DNA of 64,000 bases from Corylus avellana (Eukaryota; Streptophyta; Magnoliopsida; Fagales; Betulaceae): contig NC_081550.1 of the NCBI RefSeq assembly GCF_901000735.1, positions 8,144,209 through 8,208,208 on the forward strand, given 5' to 3'. Below, piece by piece: positions 23,874 to 35,237 of this stretch; position 1 is the first letter of the stretch; every line of letters starts with the position of its first letter. Made by a program: the position numbers and the translations under genes. The notes under the pieces were generated by a model. That model was not told the origin of the DNA. It did no database searches and saw only the letters and a program-made list of their open reading frames with translations.

Positions 23874-24414
23874 GAGAATAACTTCTATAAAGTCTTGGTA
23901 TAAACCAACACTTTTATGCCCACCAATAAGAGGTTGACACTTCAGCTTGAAACAAGATAACAAAATGAGAACAAAATATTGGATCATACCAAATTTAAAC
24001 CCTAAAAAACTATTCATCTACTTTTTTACATTAACCATCCATCACGCTACCGCCGCCGCTCATTCGGAAGCCGAACGTCGCCGCCCTAGATGGCACAAAC
24101 TCCATCGGACAAAGCTCTGTTACATTCATCCCTCTCTTTGTCTCGATTTCATTAAGCAACATCTCATGGCGGTTTTGGTCTAAGCTTATGGCAGTGGGCA
24201 TGGTAGTGCAAAATTGAGGAGATCTCGAAGTTGGGCGTTAATGTATCAATGGTTGAGCGGTAGATCTGGAGAAAGAGAGGAAGCTAAGAGATCCGGCGGC
24301 TTAGGCAGTTGATGAGAGAGAGAGAGAGAGATAACTTACCGACATGGGTGGTGGCATCCGACATCTAGTTGGCGGTGGCGGCGTGGTGGGTGGTGCGGCA
24401 TGGGTGGGTGGTAG

Positions 24415-24468
<54 letters not shown>

Positions 24469-24585
24469 TGATAAATTGCCAGCATGGGTAGTGGCGTCTG
24501 GCATCTGGTTGGGCGGCAGCATGATGGATGGTTAATGTGAAAAGTAGATGAAGAGTTTTTTTAGGGTTTAAATTTGATATGATCC

Positions 24586-24659
<74 letters not shown>

Positions 24660-24880
24660 AATTGCCAGCATGGGTAGTGGCGTCCGGCATCTGGTTGGGC
24701 GGCAGCATGATGGATGGTTAATGTGAAAAGTAGATGAAGAGTTTTTTTAGGGTTTAAATTTGATATGATCCGGTGTTTTGTTCTCATTTTATTATCTTGT
24801 TCCAAACTGAGGTGTCAACCTCTTATTGGTAGGTACAAAGGTCTTGGTTTGTGCCAAGACCTTATATAGAAGCTATTATC
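23874..24880. mobile_element. Non-autonomous Mutator-like element (MULE) inside the viral RT
   Basis: About 1.0 kb with long terminal inverted repeats (about 23874-24050 and 24700-24880). The ends are GAGAATAACTTCTATAAAG and, reversed, GATAATAGCTTCTATATAAG, and shared inner blocks include CAATAAGAGGTTGACAC and AGGGTTTAAATTTG. A perfect 9-bp duplication flanks it, diagnostic of the Mutator superfamily. The interior has no transposase; it holds a GC-richer unassigned stretch (about 24040-24320) and GT/GA microsatellites. The right arm is partly duplicated (period 186 bp). The element interrupts the viral RT between two adjacent conserved motifs. Confidence 0.9.
24416..24654. repeat. Duplicated MULE arm with compound (GT)n(GA)n microsatellites
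   Basis: A 126-bp piece of the right arm (24468-24590) recurs at 24654-24776. Each copy is preceded by (GT)n(GA)n (24416-24468 and 24588-24654). A more diverged third relative lies near 24325-24400. Confidence 0.85.
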
Positions 24881-24889
24881 TTGTAATTT

Positions 24890-25420
24890 ATTACTAACCT
24901 TGGAACTTCTCTTTCTAATTCTGCATTTTTTTTTTTTGTACGTAAAAGGCTGAACAAGACGAAAGGGACTTGTTTTTTCTAATTATTCATTTGTTAAGCA
25001 ATTCTTTAATCTCAGTTTTACAAAATTTCATTAAATCTTGACTCATTTGGATGGGTCTAGCTTTAGTAGGAATATTTCTTTCATTGAAGGTTGGCTTTCT
25101 TCTAACATATCATAATTTGTTGTTTTAATGATCAATGTTAAAGCTTTTAGGATCTGTGGATCACTTAAATTTAAAGTGAAGTCAGGAAAACAATCAAAAT
25201 GAATTGGCCATTTATGAAGGCTTGATTCAACGACTCCGAACATGCTAGTGCTGTAATCTTTATGTCTTGCATCTCTTAAACACAAAAGTACATAGGCATT
25301 GATTCTTTGACAGACTAGAGGTTTTACTGCAACTTGAATTAATCATATGTGAAGAAAATTCATTTTCTTTATATATATATATATATATATTTGCAACTAA
25401 ATAAGACCATTCATTTTTTG
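24890..25420 (-). pseudogene. Endogenous florendovirus-like pararetrovirus: movement-protein region joined to RT N-terminus
   Basis: On the minus strand, 25043-25300 encodes a piece matching the movement-protein region of petu/florendoviruses (RDARHKD, SSLHKWPIHFDCFPDFTL, LSDPQILKALTL). A shifted frame then carries the start of the RT (IPTKARPIQM, KELLN, SCSAFYV) between about 25090 and 24900. Viral genomes have protease and other sequence between these parts, so an internal deletion joined them. Stops and frameshifts are present and an AT tract (25369-25391) lies within the distal part. A fossil integration, not a functional virus. Group assignment is from motif memory and not verified by search. 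Confidence 0.72.
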
Positions 25421-25429
25421 TTTTCTTTT

Positions 25430-25665
25430 TAATTGTTTTTGTTTTCAAATTTATAGGAGTATTTTTTTTTTCTTATTGGCAAAAATTTAGGTTTATTTTT
25501 TGTCTTTTTACTGGCATTGAGAAGGATATTGTCAATTTTTTGATAATTTAGAGGGACATTGTTCCAATTGAAAGTTTAGAAGAAACATTATCAATTAAGT
25601 GGTAATTTGAGGGGTACGTGAACTTTGCCATTTTTTTTCCTCATTTTTTGTCTTCAAGAAAATGC

Positions 25666-25708
<43 letters not shown>

Positions 25709-26514
25709 GGCACTATTTGGCAAGAGCCCGTTACTATTCATCCAAAAAATTTAATCCTCAACATTCTTACTCTTTACACCACATCAATTATTTTTTACTA
25801 TTATTCAAATAAAAAAATCACTACAAAACAAAAATTTTTCACTTTTTTCATATCAAACATTCCAACTTTTTTCTCACATCAATTAATTTTTGTTACCGTT
25901 CTTATCTCCTATACAACTTTCCAATAACAAACAAAGCCATATATTTTTATTAAAATTTCCGGAAGATGCCCTTGAAGTTAAGATACAAAGTAAAATTGAT
26001 GGCAAGTACTTAGTTGTCGTGGCCACGTACTGTTTTGTGATTTACCTATATAGGGTCCAGCACAGCTCTATTCCTCCAAAAATGTGTTGGCATTAATGGT
26101 AGCTACTTCGAGTACTATGCAGCTACAGTTGAAAAATAGTAACTTTTTTTTTTTTTTTTTTCTTTTTTCTTCTCTCTTTCCTAATCAATAAAACCAAAAT
26201 AAAATCTTGTTAAGAATGATATACGTAATTGGTTAATCATTATATAAGACATAATAATATGATAATGTTATGCATTTTAGTTAATTAATTAAACAGCAAA
26301 AAAAAAAAAGAAATTATTTACCAACTATTTTTTTAATACAAACTCTAATGGATTATTTTTTTTTAATATATATATATATATTTTATTTCATACTCTATTC
26401 TCTTTAAATATTATTTTCCATATTTTTGTATTATTTTCTTAAACCACCGAGAGAGAAGAGAGAGAAATGATTAGAAAAAATAATACATAAGTTAAAAGTG
26501 CTTGCCTAGATTGA
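25430..26514. other. Intergenic, AT-rich, no gene seen
   Basis: Contains a CT tract (25672-25698), T tracts (26142-26161) and A tracts. The short open frames are low-complexity. Confidence 0.55.
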
Positions 26515-26859
26515 AGTAGATAATCAGAAATCAAAATATGTGTTTCAGATAACGAGAATGCAAGCTGTTGGATGTGATTTTTGCCTCATATTGGCTACAT
26601 ATATACACAACATAGAAGTTTTATTTTTTAGAACATCTGCTGGAAATGCTCTTAAGTAGCTGTTGATACTCTTATGTAGCTATTTGTTTTGCTTCTCCTC
26701 ATCTTTCTGTATTCTTTGATTTTTGTTTAACAAAGCTTAATTATCATTCCTACTATTTGTATGTTAAATTCGGCAAATATCTAATTTTCCTCTCTCCCCT
26801 TTCTCTCTTAAAAAACTTGAAATTAAGTATAGACCGTTGAAAAAACTATAAGAAATGTA

Positions 26860-27480
26860 CCCTTTTTTTTTTTTTTTAGCCAATTCCGTTAAGACCTACG
26901 CAACATTTTGTAACTTTTTTACAAAAAAACTTAGAAAGCTAATAAATGATCACTCACGCTATCGTCTTCGACCACGGCCGTCAATGACTAGTTTAATTAG
27001 TAGAAATGCCGCGAATCATCATGATGCAATTAGATGTAATTATCATTTGTATATTTCTTGACTTGAAATGTAAGCAATTAAATTGGAAAAAAGATGCTAC
27101 TATATAATATCTTCTTTTCACTTTTTGGAGTTATTTCACAACAATCACTAAAACGTTACATAAACAATATATATTTCGTACACATAATATAATCTATGAT
27201 AGAGCTTATGGGTGTGATAGTTTCTTAGATTTGGCGTGACAAAATGTACTCCAATAATGAAGCACTGCAAACTAAAAACCATATATCTCCATACAGAATA
27301 ATACTACATGATTAAGTGCAAAAAAAAAAAAAATCTTCAAATCCTATCAGTATTAATCGTCTTGAGTTTCATTGATTCCTTAATGGAGTTGGGTCAGATT
27401 ATGTCTCAATCGGACTTGAAAGAGTACATGTGCAGCTCACAGTAGACATATACTACTATGGTCATGCACAAATAAAATAA
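26860..27480. other. Non-coding part of duplication block 1
   Basis: Matches 38860-39480. A recognisable landmark is CGTCTTCGACCAC with CCGCGAATCATC downstream in both copies. No gene was recognised. Confidence 0.6.
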
Positions 27481-28019
27481 TTACAATTGATCTTTCACGC
27501 TTGCCTTTATAATAGACAAAAACAAATTAGGGAAATTTTGAAAAAGTGGAGAGATCAAAGTTGCTTCAAATGAAACAGTAAAGATTACATCGATCGATGA
27601 ACACTTGACAAAGGAATCTAGGGTACACCTAAGAGGATAAGAAAGTAGTCTTAGATTTGCTGTGGGGAATTTCCCTAGATACCAAAGCACTTGATAAGAG
27701 AATCTCAATCTTCCTTTTTTATTTATTTATTTTATTTATTGGATAAGAAAATTAACCAACATATAATACTATATATATATATATCTGGACAAAGTCTTAA
27801 TTTCACTTGTCATCATTTGACTAAAAACAATAGGTAAATGAAAATAATTTTTTTTTTTTTATTATTAATATGCATACAAAATTTTGTGGAAATGATTTTT
27901 TTTTTTTTTTAAAAAAAAAAGAATAACAAGTAGCGTGTGAGGTGATTATTTTATAACTCCCAACTTTTTTAAAATGCCTAATCTGTCTCTAAAAATGACC
28001 CTTTCGCTTAGGAGTGAGC

Positions 28020-28540
28020 ATAGAAAAATTTGGAAGGCATAACAAAAAATATTGTTTCCTCTCTCCACTATCATCATTTCTAGGATAACCATCATTGGCT
28101 TTGAAGTGTGAAAATGAAAAGGGAGACTCTTGTTGCCTCTTAAGTGACGAAAAAAGAGCTACTCGTTTGTGTGTAGTAAGACAAGCAAGAGATCCAATTT
28201 GTGGAAGATCCGCTTGAAGTATATTGAATTATCAAATATCGTTTAATTAACATTTGGTATCAGAGCCTTATGTGCTTGTTTCCGCCATTATGAATTGAAT
28301 GTGATTATATGATTTCTACTCAGAATTATAGCAGAGAGATTTTACAAGAGCGAGCGTAGAAATTAGAAAGGCATAACAAAAAATATTGTTAACAATCATA
28401 ATCCCTATGGTAACCATCGCCAGCACTAATTTGAAGTGATCGTGCAAGGGACGTAGGCTGTAAAACAAGGAAGAATTCTGACTTGTGGAAGATCAGATTG
28501 AAGTGTGATATATCAAATAACCTTCATTCATTTAACGCAC
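28020..28540 (+). repeat. Ty1/copia LTR-like remnant with primer-binding site
   Basis: Two diverged direct copies (about 28020-28250 and 28355-28520) share GGCATAACAAAAAATATTG, GTGGAAGATC and TATCAAATA. The first is followed at 28255-28266 by TGGTATCAGAGC, the tRNA-iMet primer site used by copia elements. The arrangement suggests a collapsed LTR-PBS-LTR remnant. The paralogous stretch is 46230-47150. Confidence 0.6.
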
Positions 28541-28655
28541 GTGTAAAACCTTCATTAAAATTTTAGTTCACTTGAACGATATTTTTGCAATAAAAAAAAA
28601 ATGGGTCAGAAATATTTTTAAAATGTTATTTGAGTTAATTCAAAAGCCAAGGTGT

Positions 28656-29209
28656 AACACCCCGGTCACAACCCGTAAGAGAAATACTTATTCCTGAACG
28701 AATTGAATAATACATTTTTCAAAAATACCCATATTTTTTTATTTTATTTTAAACTTAAAACAAGAAAAATAAAGTGGGTGGCCGACCACCCCAATGGATA
28801 GTCATCCACCACCCACAAAAGAGGCCAAGGTTAGTCACACCACCCCTTGGAGCTCCACTAGTTAGGGTGGTCGCGGCCATCCTCAGGGCATCAGGGGGTG
28901 GTCGCAGCCACTCCAAAAGGTCGTCTAGGGTGGTCATGGCCACCCCCGTTGATTATCAGGGGTGGCCTAGCCACCCCAAATTTGCTTTTAGGGTAACACC
29001 CTAAAAAAGATAATTGAAAGTTCAATGTAATTAAATAAAACAATTATAATTAATAAAAATAAAAATTGCACCGCGCCACCCCTAGCCACCCCAGATTTGC
29101 TTTTAGGGTGGCGCGGCCACCCCTTAAGTGCAATTTTTATTTTTATTAATTATAATTGTTTTATTTAATTACATTGAACTTTCAATTATCTTTTTTATGG
29201 TGTTACACC
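28656..29209. mobile_element. Foldback/MITE element with (GG)TGTAACACC ends
   Basis: The left border reads TGTAACACC and the right border, reversed, GGTGTAACACC. Inside are a GC-rich block of GGTGG/CCACC repeats (28770-28985), related to the interior of the Harbinger-like MITE at 48537, and a long hairpin (28991-29209). Copy 2 of the duplication keeps only the right arm (about 49607-49693). Target duplication not resolved. Confidence 0.6.
28991..29209. repeat. Near-perfect 80-bp inverted repeat (hairpin)
   Basis: Arms 28991-29070 and 29129-29209 are complementary almost base for base. Shared landmarks are GATAATTGAAAGTTCAATG and TAATAAAAATAAAAATTGCA. A GC-rich loop of about 58 bp lies between them. 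Confidence 0.92.
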
Positions 29210-29229
29210 ATTTCACTTGAAAATGGAGA

Positions 29230-30480
29230 GCATCTTATTCATTTTTTGTTTTTTTTTTTTTTTTTCTGATGTTATATTTCTTAATGATATTGCTAAGAGA
29301 ATACCTTCAATCCAGATGGGCCATAAAAGCTCACTTTTACTACCTCCAATAAAAGGCTGACACAACATCTAAAAGCACTAAGTACAATATAATAAAATAG
29401 ACAAGAAAAGACTAGATGTTATAAACATAAAGAGACATATTTTCACTTATCCCCTAAGTCTCTTGCTCTTGTGTGTGTGTGGCTACCGACGAGACCAAGC
29501 CAAGCAATCTCTGAAACCTCTACATGCGACTAAGAACATCCAACTAGGAATCATATTGTGTTGATTTGCTATTGTTTTGGTTCTGGGTAATTTGCTAACT
29601 TTTTCGCCCACATCAGACTAATTTTTTGCATACATAAGGATCTTGTTCCACCAAGACTTTTTGACTGAGTGTTTGGGAATTTTTTTGACAGGTGATTAGT
29701 TGTTGTGGCTTTGTGGCTTTTGGAATAGTGGTTTTTTTTTTTTTTTTGGGTGCATTTGTAGTGGCTCTTTAAAAGAGTGGGCTTTGTTGTGCATTGGCTG
29801 TTGTTGGGCGAATTTTATTTTATTTTTTTCTTAGCATCAAACCAATTATAGCCAATTGAAATGGAGAAAGTGCTTTTGATCATGTGTTATTGTGTTTGTT
29901 GTCAGTTGGTGAGATAGTTATTGGAGGCTGTAAAAATGAGATTTTGCAACCCATCTTGATAGTATTAAGTAAAAATTATTTTTTTCTATTTAATACAATA
30001 GCCTTATGATTCTATAGATTTACTTCTTTTATCAAGCATTTGTTCATGTAGCTTTTGTTAATGGAACTACGGTTACTAAAATGTAATTAATCACTCGGCC
30101 TTTAAAATTCTTACCTTCATTTTAATGTACTGTGTCCTTTTGAGTTTTGGTGATTTTTATACAAGTTACGTAGTAATAAAAAAATAACTCTTTTTTGGGA
30201 GCTCATCTCCCAAATATTCTGACAATATTTTTTTTCGTTAAAAAAATTTAAAAAGAAGGACCTTATGTAATGTCATGTGGCATAGTATTGCGCATTACTT
30301 TAAGTACTGAACCAATACATTTATTCTCATCCTGGGTCAAATTAATTTATTATATTTGCCTCAAATCTTTCTGTCACTTACAAAATTATTATTTTTTCTT
30401 CTAAAACTATTATTTCCATGCAAGCAGGTGCCTTTCGGTACTAATTTACAAACACACACATATGAATAGTATAATGATTT
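29230..30480. other. Non-coding part of duplication block 2
   Basis: Matches about 49700-50230 for its first part (landmark GGCTACCGACGAGACCAAGC near 29482). No gene or element border was recognised. Confidence 0.55.
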
Positions 30481-30486
30481 AATTTT

Positions 30487-31200
30487 TTTTAATATTCTAA
30501 TATACATATTTATCATGCTTTTCAAATCAATATTTTTTTTTCAAACTTTTTATATGGGTGTCTTGATGTAATATATCGTAACTAGTGGATCATTCCCTTC
30601 ACTCTTCCATTTGAAATTAACTACGTTCTTACTTGTACACATGTTTTGCAAAAACCCATAGGTCAACATAAAAACTATTTCAGGCAAACCTGGCAAAAAA
30701 CTATTACTTAACCCCAAAAGTCACTTTGCTAAAAACCAACCAAAGTTCATAAAGTTAAAACTATTAAACAACATTTATTTGAATCAAATTACTTTAAGAA
30801 TAAATAAATTGCATAAAGTATATAGGTGTTAAGCCTTAATCATCGTTTTAATATTCCAATATGCATATTTATCATGCTTTTCAAATCGATATTTTCTTTT
30901 CAAACTTTTTGTATGGGTGTCTTGATGTAATATATCATGACTATTAGATCATTCCCTTCACTCGTTCATTTGAAACTAACTGCGTTCTTACTTGCACACA
31001 TGTTTTTCAAAAAAACATAGGCTAATATAAAAACTATTTCAAAACCTTCCAAGCCTAGCAAAAAGCTATTACTTAACCCAAAAGTCATTTAACTAAAAAC
31101 TAACCATAATTCATAAAGTCAAAGCTATTAAACAACACTTATTTTAATCAAATTACTTTAAGAATAAGTAAATTTCTGTAGAGTATATAAGTACTAAGCC
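30487..31200 (+). repeat. 358-bp tandem duplication in the promoter of the cysteine-rich gene
   Basis: Unit 1 (about 30487-30844) and unit 2 (about 30845-31200) share CATATTTATCATGCTTTTCA, GGGTGTCTTGATGTAATATA, CAAATTACTTTAAGAATAA and further blocks. Unit 2 ends in a TATA-like element. The second segmental copy has only part of one unit (about 50233-50420), closer to unit 2. Confidence 0.88.
31184..31190 (+). promoter_or_regulatory. TATA box of the cysteine-rich protein gene
   Basis: TATATAA lies 68-74 bp upstream of the ATG at 31258, which would place transcription start near 31215-31220. The motif is conserved in the second copy (about 50400). Confidence 0.6.
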
Positions 31201-31257
31201 TTGATCATCATTCTAATTATACATCAAAATAAAAAGTTTCTAAAGCGGAAAAAATCT

Positions 31258-31761
31258 ATGGCTTACAAATGTATTAGAAAACTTATGATAGTTATGATGG
31301 AGTTGCTTTTCCTCATTCTCCTAAAAGTACAAGCTAACCATCTTGCCCATATCTCTTTCCCCCCCTCTTTCCTTCCCATCCAGCATCCTCATTTCTTTGA
31401 ACTTGATAAAGTTCAAACTCATAATCTTGTCCCTTCCAATTTTTCTCCCGCTCCACTGCCCATCATCTATGCTCACTCCTTTGGTCTTGATGAAGTTCAA
31501 GGAACGATTCATACATGTGTTGCAGATGCAATTGGAGTTTGCGAAGAAAAGTCACAAGAAAAATACGAATATGGTTTTTGTATTCTTCACGGTTTTGAAG
31601 AATGCGCGCATCCTCATGGCCGTAGCGTCATTGACGAATCTCACAATTTCTTAATACATTGCCTAGGTCATGCAAAGTGGAGGGAACTTCGATCTTGTTA
31701 CTTATCATTGGCTGAAAAATCAACCAAGCACTCAGATGTGTTTTATACACAGAATCCCTAG
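31258..31761 (+). CDS. Small secreted cysteine-rich protein, function unknown
   Basis: Single exon of 167 residues. The start is the ATG at 31258 (MAYKCIRKL), the first ATG of the frame and well placed after the TATA box. A hydrophobic segment (about residues 9-23, LMIVMMELLFLILLK) followed by VQA-N fits a signal peptide, so secretion is likely. The middle holds two tandem repeats of about 26 residues with the pattern F-x-P-x-x-LPI-x3-H-x-F-x-LD-x-VQ (about 32-54 and 60-82). The C-terminal domain has six cysteines (TCVAD, GVCEE, GFCIL, EECAH, IHCLG, RSCYL), which could form three disulfides, somewhat like plant thionin-like or other cysteine-rich peptides. That comparison is by layout only; I do not recognise the family. 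A broken paralogue lies at 50490-52670. Confidence 0.7.
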   Translation: MAYKCIRKLMIVMMELLFLILLKVQANHLAHISFPPSFLPIQHPHFFELDKVQTHNLVPSNFSPAPLPIIYAHSFGLDEVQGTIHTCVADAIGVCEEKSQEKYEYGFCILHGFEECAHPHGRSVIDESHNFLIHCLGHAKWRELRSCYLSLAEKSTKHSDVFYTQNP

Positions 31762-31764
31762 AGC

Positions 31765-32000
31765 AAACGTTTGATAAAGATTTCTTAATTATTTTTTCTA
31801 TCTCCACCCATTTGTTGGTCGTCAAATTAATTACCTACACCACAAAGTTGGAAACCATGTTGCGACTTGTTTCTCTCAATACCTATCAGTCTTCTTTGAT
31901 ACCGGTAAAAAAGACTTCAACTTGTATATATTTCTACGACATAAACAGAATGTTTATTATGGATTATTTATTTTCATTCACTACAAGATTTTTGTAGTGC
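31765..32000. other. 3' flank of the cysteine-rich gene
   Basis: No gene or clear polyadenylation signal was recognised. Confidence 0.4.
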
Positions 32001-33320
32001 CTCGGGTAATTACTAGGCTATGATTTGCTTAGTCAAAGGATTAGTAAGGGTTCTCTATTCATTAGGAGCCGTTTTGGATAAGTTTTGGGGGCTTTTCAAC
32101 ACTGACCGAACGTTGGCCAAAAAGACCACCGAACGTTCAGAACCAAAACCAAGAAACCGCTAGGTAATTATTCACCGAATGTTCGCGAGGGGACCACACC
32201 GAACGTTTGTTGACCAAACTTTGACCCACTAGGTAATGACTAAACCTACACCTGCAAGTCTCAAACATTGTACACACAGTACACCGAACATTCCGCCATA
32301 GACCACCAAATGTTCGCTACATTACAGACTGTCACAGTAGTAGCTTTAGCTTTTCTAAACCTGTAAATACTCCCTCCTACGCCCTTCTAAACATCATTCT
32401 GCTTTCTAAGCCGTATAGAAACTTTGCTTGAGTGGTTGGTGAGTTTGAGAGAACGATAAGAGCTTTCTTGGAGGTTTTGCTCAAAAGAGGTTACCTTCTT
32501 GCCCTAATTTTTGTTTTACTTAGTTTTTATTCTATTTAGATAGTATTCCATAAGCTTGGTTCTAGTTTTTGAGATTATTGTCCTTATTAACTTTTTATCT
32601 TGATTTTAGCATGATTTAGTGTTTCATTATCATTTAGCGTATTTATTTTTGCATGGTGATGTTATTTTAAGCTAGAGTAAGTTAGAAAGCTTTCTTGAAG
32701 CCTTAGAACCTGTTTAGAAACCCGTTGGGATGAGATAAGATTTTTGCCCTAGACATTCTAGTTGAGCGTTCGGCCTCAAGCCCTGACGTTCACCTAGTTT
32801 GGTCGAACGTTCACTTACCAAACAACAACCTCTGTTTTTTTTTTAAGTTCTTGGGCTAGAGTTTGTTTTAGCTCGAACGTAGAATTGATAATAGGTCTTT
32901 CCACAGATTTTAGGCGTGTGTGCAAATCAAAGGAGTTTTTGGCTGAAGAATACGACTTGGATCAGTACAAACTCACATGCTACTTGCCGTTATTTTTTCT
33001 GCATTCTACGATTATTTTGTGTACCAAACATACATTTTTATAACTCTTATGAAACACATTTTGATGTACTCTATGAACTTTGCTTTTGTGAAAATATTTC
33101 GCTTCAACAAGATAATGAACATAATGAGATTTGTAGAACATGCATGTAAAAAAAGATTAAGACTAATTGCATCGTATGACATGGTACACCGGTACGTACG
33201 GGATAAAAGTCATGGGCTTACTATATATGTTAACTCTATGGTCAAAAGTGTGGATGTCTTATATAGGTGTTGAATCCAATGGTTGTTTTGTGACCGGCAC
33301 AGCTGTAATTTGCGGGTCAC
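32001..33320. repeat. Unclassified LTR-like sequence with GAACGTTC palindrome cluster
   Basis: At least ten degenerate copies of (C)GAACGTTC occur between 32105 and 32880 (for example near 32106, 32132, 32203, 32803, 32872). A TGTAGTG at 31995 and CACTACA near 33318 could be LTR-type ends, but no matching target duplication was found. No coding homology. It is absent from duplication copy 2. LTR identity is inference. Confidence 0.4.
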
Positions 33321-35183
33321 TACAAGACGTACATCATTAGTAGTGTTGACCATTCGAGGTCAGACTCGGTTGGGCTGCTAGTGTTATGAACGGTAGCATA
33401 CAATGGTCGAGGCACCGACATTGTATTACAGGTCCCTCAGGACAACGCCAACCCTACTGAGAATGTGTAATATTTCGGGTAGACCCTACAGTTTGAAGTG
33501 TCACTTGATTCTCATAATTACAACATATATTATAGTTATATTGCATCCATAAATAATTGTCATGTCACAATGCCACATAATTTTATCAACAATTGAGTTC
33601 ATCATTCAAAAAACATAAGCATCATGTGCATTTTTACTTACTAAGTCTTTAAACTCACCATTGTATTATTTTCCCTTTATTATGAAACATATGTCGTCAT
33701 AGCTAGTCTAGCAGAAGATGGATTCAGAGAACCAATTAGTTGTGACAAAGGACTTGATTCTGTCATTTTTTAGGATCTAGACCCAGTGTGGCTCAAATCC
33801 ATGTGGGATGTTGGAGGAACTAACCGTCAAGAGTTGATCAAGATTTTGATTATATTATCTTTAGTTAAGCTTAGGCGTTGATGCTAATTTAAAACAATCA
33901 CTAGTAATCTGTATTATTATTTTGATGACCTGTTTCTGACCAATACATTTGGAGATCCAATTATGTTACGATGCTTTATGTTTATTCTGGTTTGAATTAT
34001 TGCTATCTATATCCCTTAGTTTAAATTCTTCCACTTTAGTCTTTCTTCGAAGATGATGAGATCCCTGAGTCTTGTTCTGAAAGAAATTAGGCTAAAAGGT
34101 GAACCATGAAGTCAATTACCGGTTAATTGATTTCCAATGGGCGTTATAATTTTCAACATAGATATCTATACATTTTTCTAAATTATGGAACATTTAACAC
34201 TTAAAGTAATGTCAAACAAAACTTTTATCATTATCATGACCATTGATTGTCACTCTTTCTTTCTATAAACCAAATAAGTAATTTCCTAATAGATTGGTTC
34301 ATTAGGTGTAACAATTTATCCCTTCGTTGTATAATCTACTTATAATTTATCCTTTTGGTTTTGGATAATCTTCATTAAAACCCTTTATCGTTGTGTATTA
34401 AAGTGAAATTTTAGTACCCTTTATCGTTGTGTATTAAAGTGAAATTTTAGTTTTCTTGTTAAAAAAAATGAAAAAAAAAAAAAAAACACACACACACACA
34501 CTTTCAAGTATTATATCTTGTTATTCCAATCATATAAAACAACATCCTCAAACAATATTGGCATCAACATAGTGAAACTTTTTCTTATAGATATGCTAAT
34601 AGATAAAGAAGCATTTTAAGAAGAAATGAAACATTAAGAAATTAGAGATATTCTTGTTGATTTGAATCATAGAGATGATGATAACTTGATGGCCTTGGAA
34701 ATTTAGTAGTCATGTCTAGTGGTACAACATGTACAATAAGCTTTTTTTTTTTTTTTTGCTTTGTTATTGGTGCATTAACTATAATTTTTACTTAATTAAT
34801 TTACCTTTCTTCTAACTTTACTCAAAACATGTTTTCCCATGTTCTTCACTACTCACTTTATTTATTGAGGTCCATTTCACACATAGAGCATGCTTTGGTT
34901 AAAGATTTATATGGGGGCTTCTCAAGGAATGTTCGAGAGCAAGACTTTCTATAACAGTCCTCAATTGATCATCATTTCAAAAAAATACTATTTTGAGTTA
35001 TGGAATAATGTAAATTAGGGACATTGTACTACCTAATTTGATATCGTTGTGTTTTCAAGTTACCATTTTGGACCCAAATTATATCATTTGGGAGTTAAAT
35101 TTTATATGGAATTTGCTTATCTTGTTTTATACTTGGAAATTTTAGAGTTACTCGCTGCTTTATTAACACCTAAAAGTTACATA

Positions 35184-35237
<54 letters not shown>

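Noticed and set aside
24344..24805. Open frames with VCVCVC, THTHTH or SLSLSL peptides on both strands
   Set aside because: They are translations of (GT)n and (GA)n microsatellites in the MULE, with no domain or codon bias.
28774..29004. GC-rich 76-codon frame as a captured gene fragment
   Set aside because: The sequence is GGTGG/CCACC repeats found in another MITE, and both strands are open because of base composition.
32916..33273. Cys-rich overlapping frames (77 and 98 codons) downstream of the GAACGTTC cluster
   Set aside because: No signal peptide, conserved spacing or homology, and two frames overlap with similar support.
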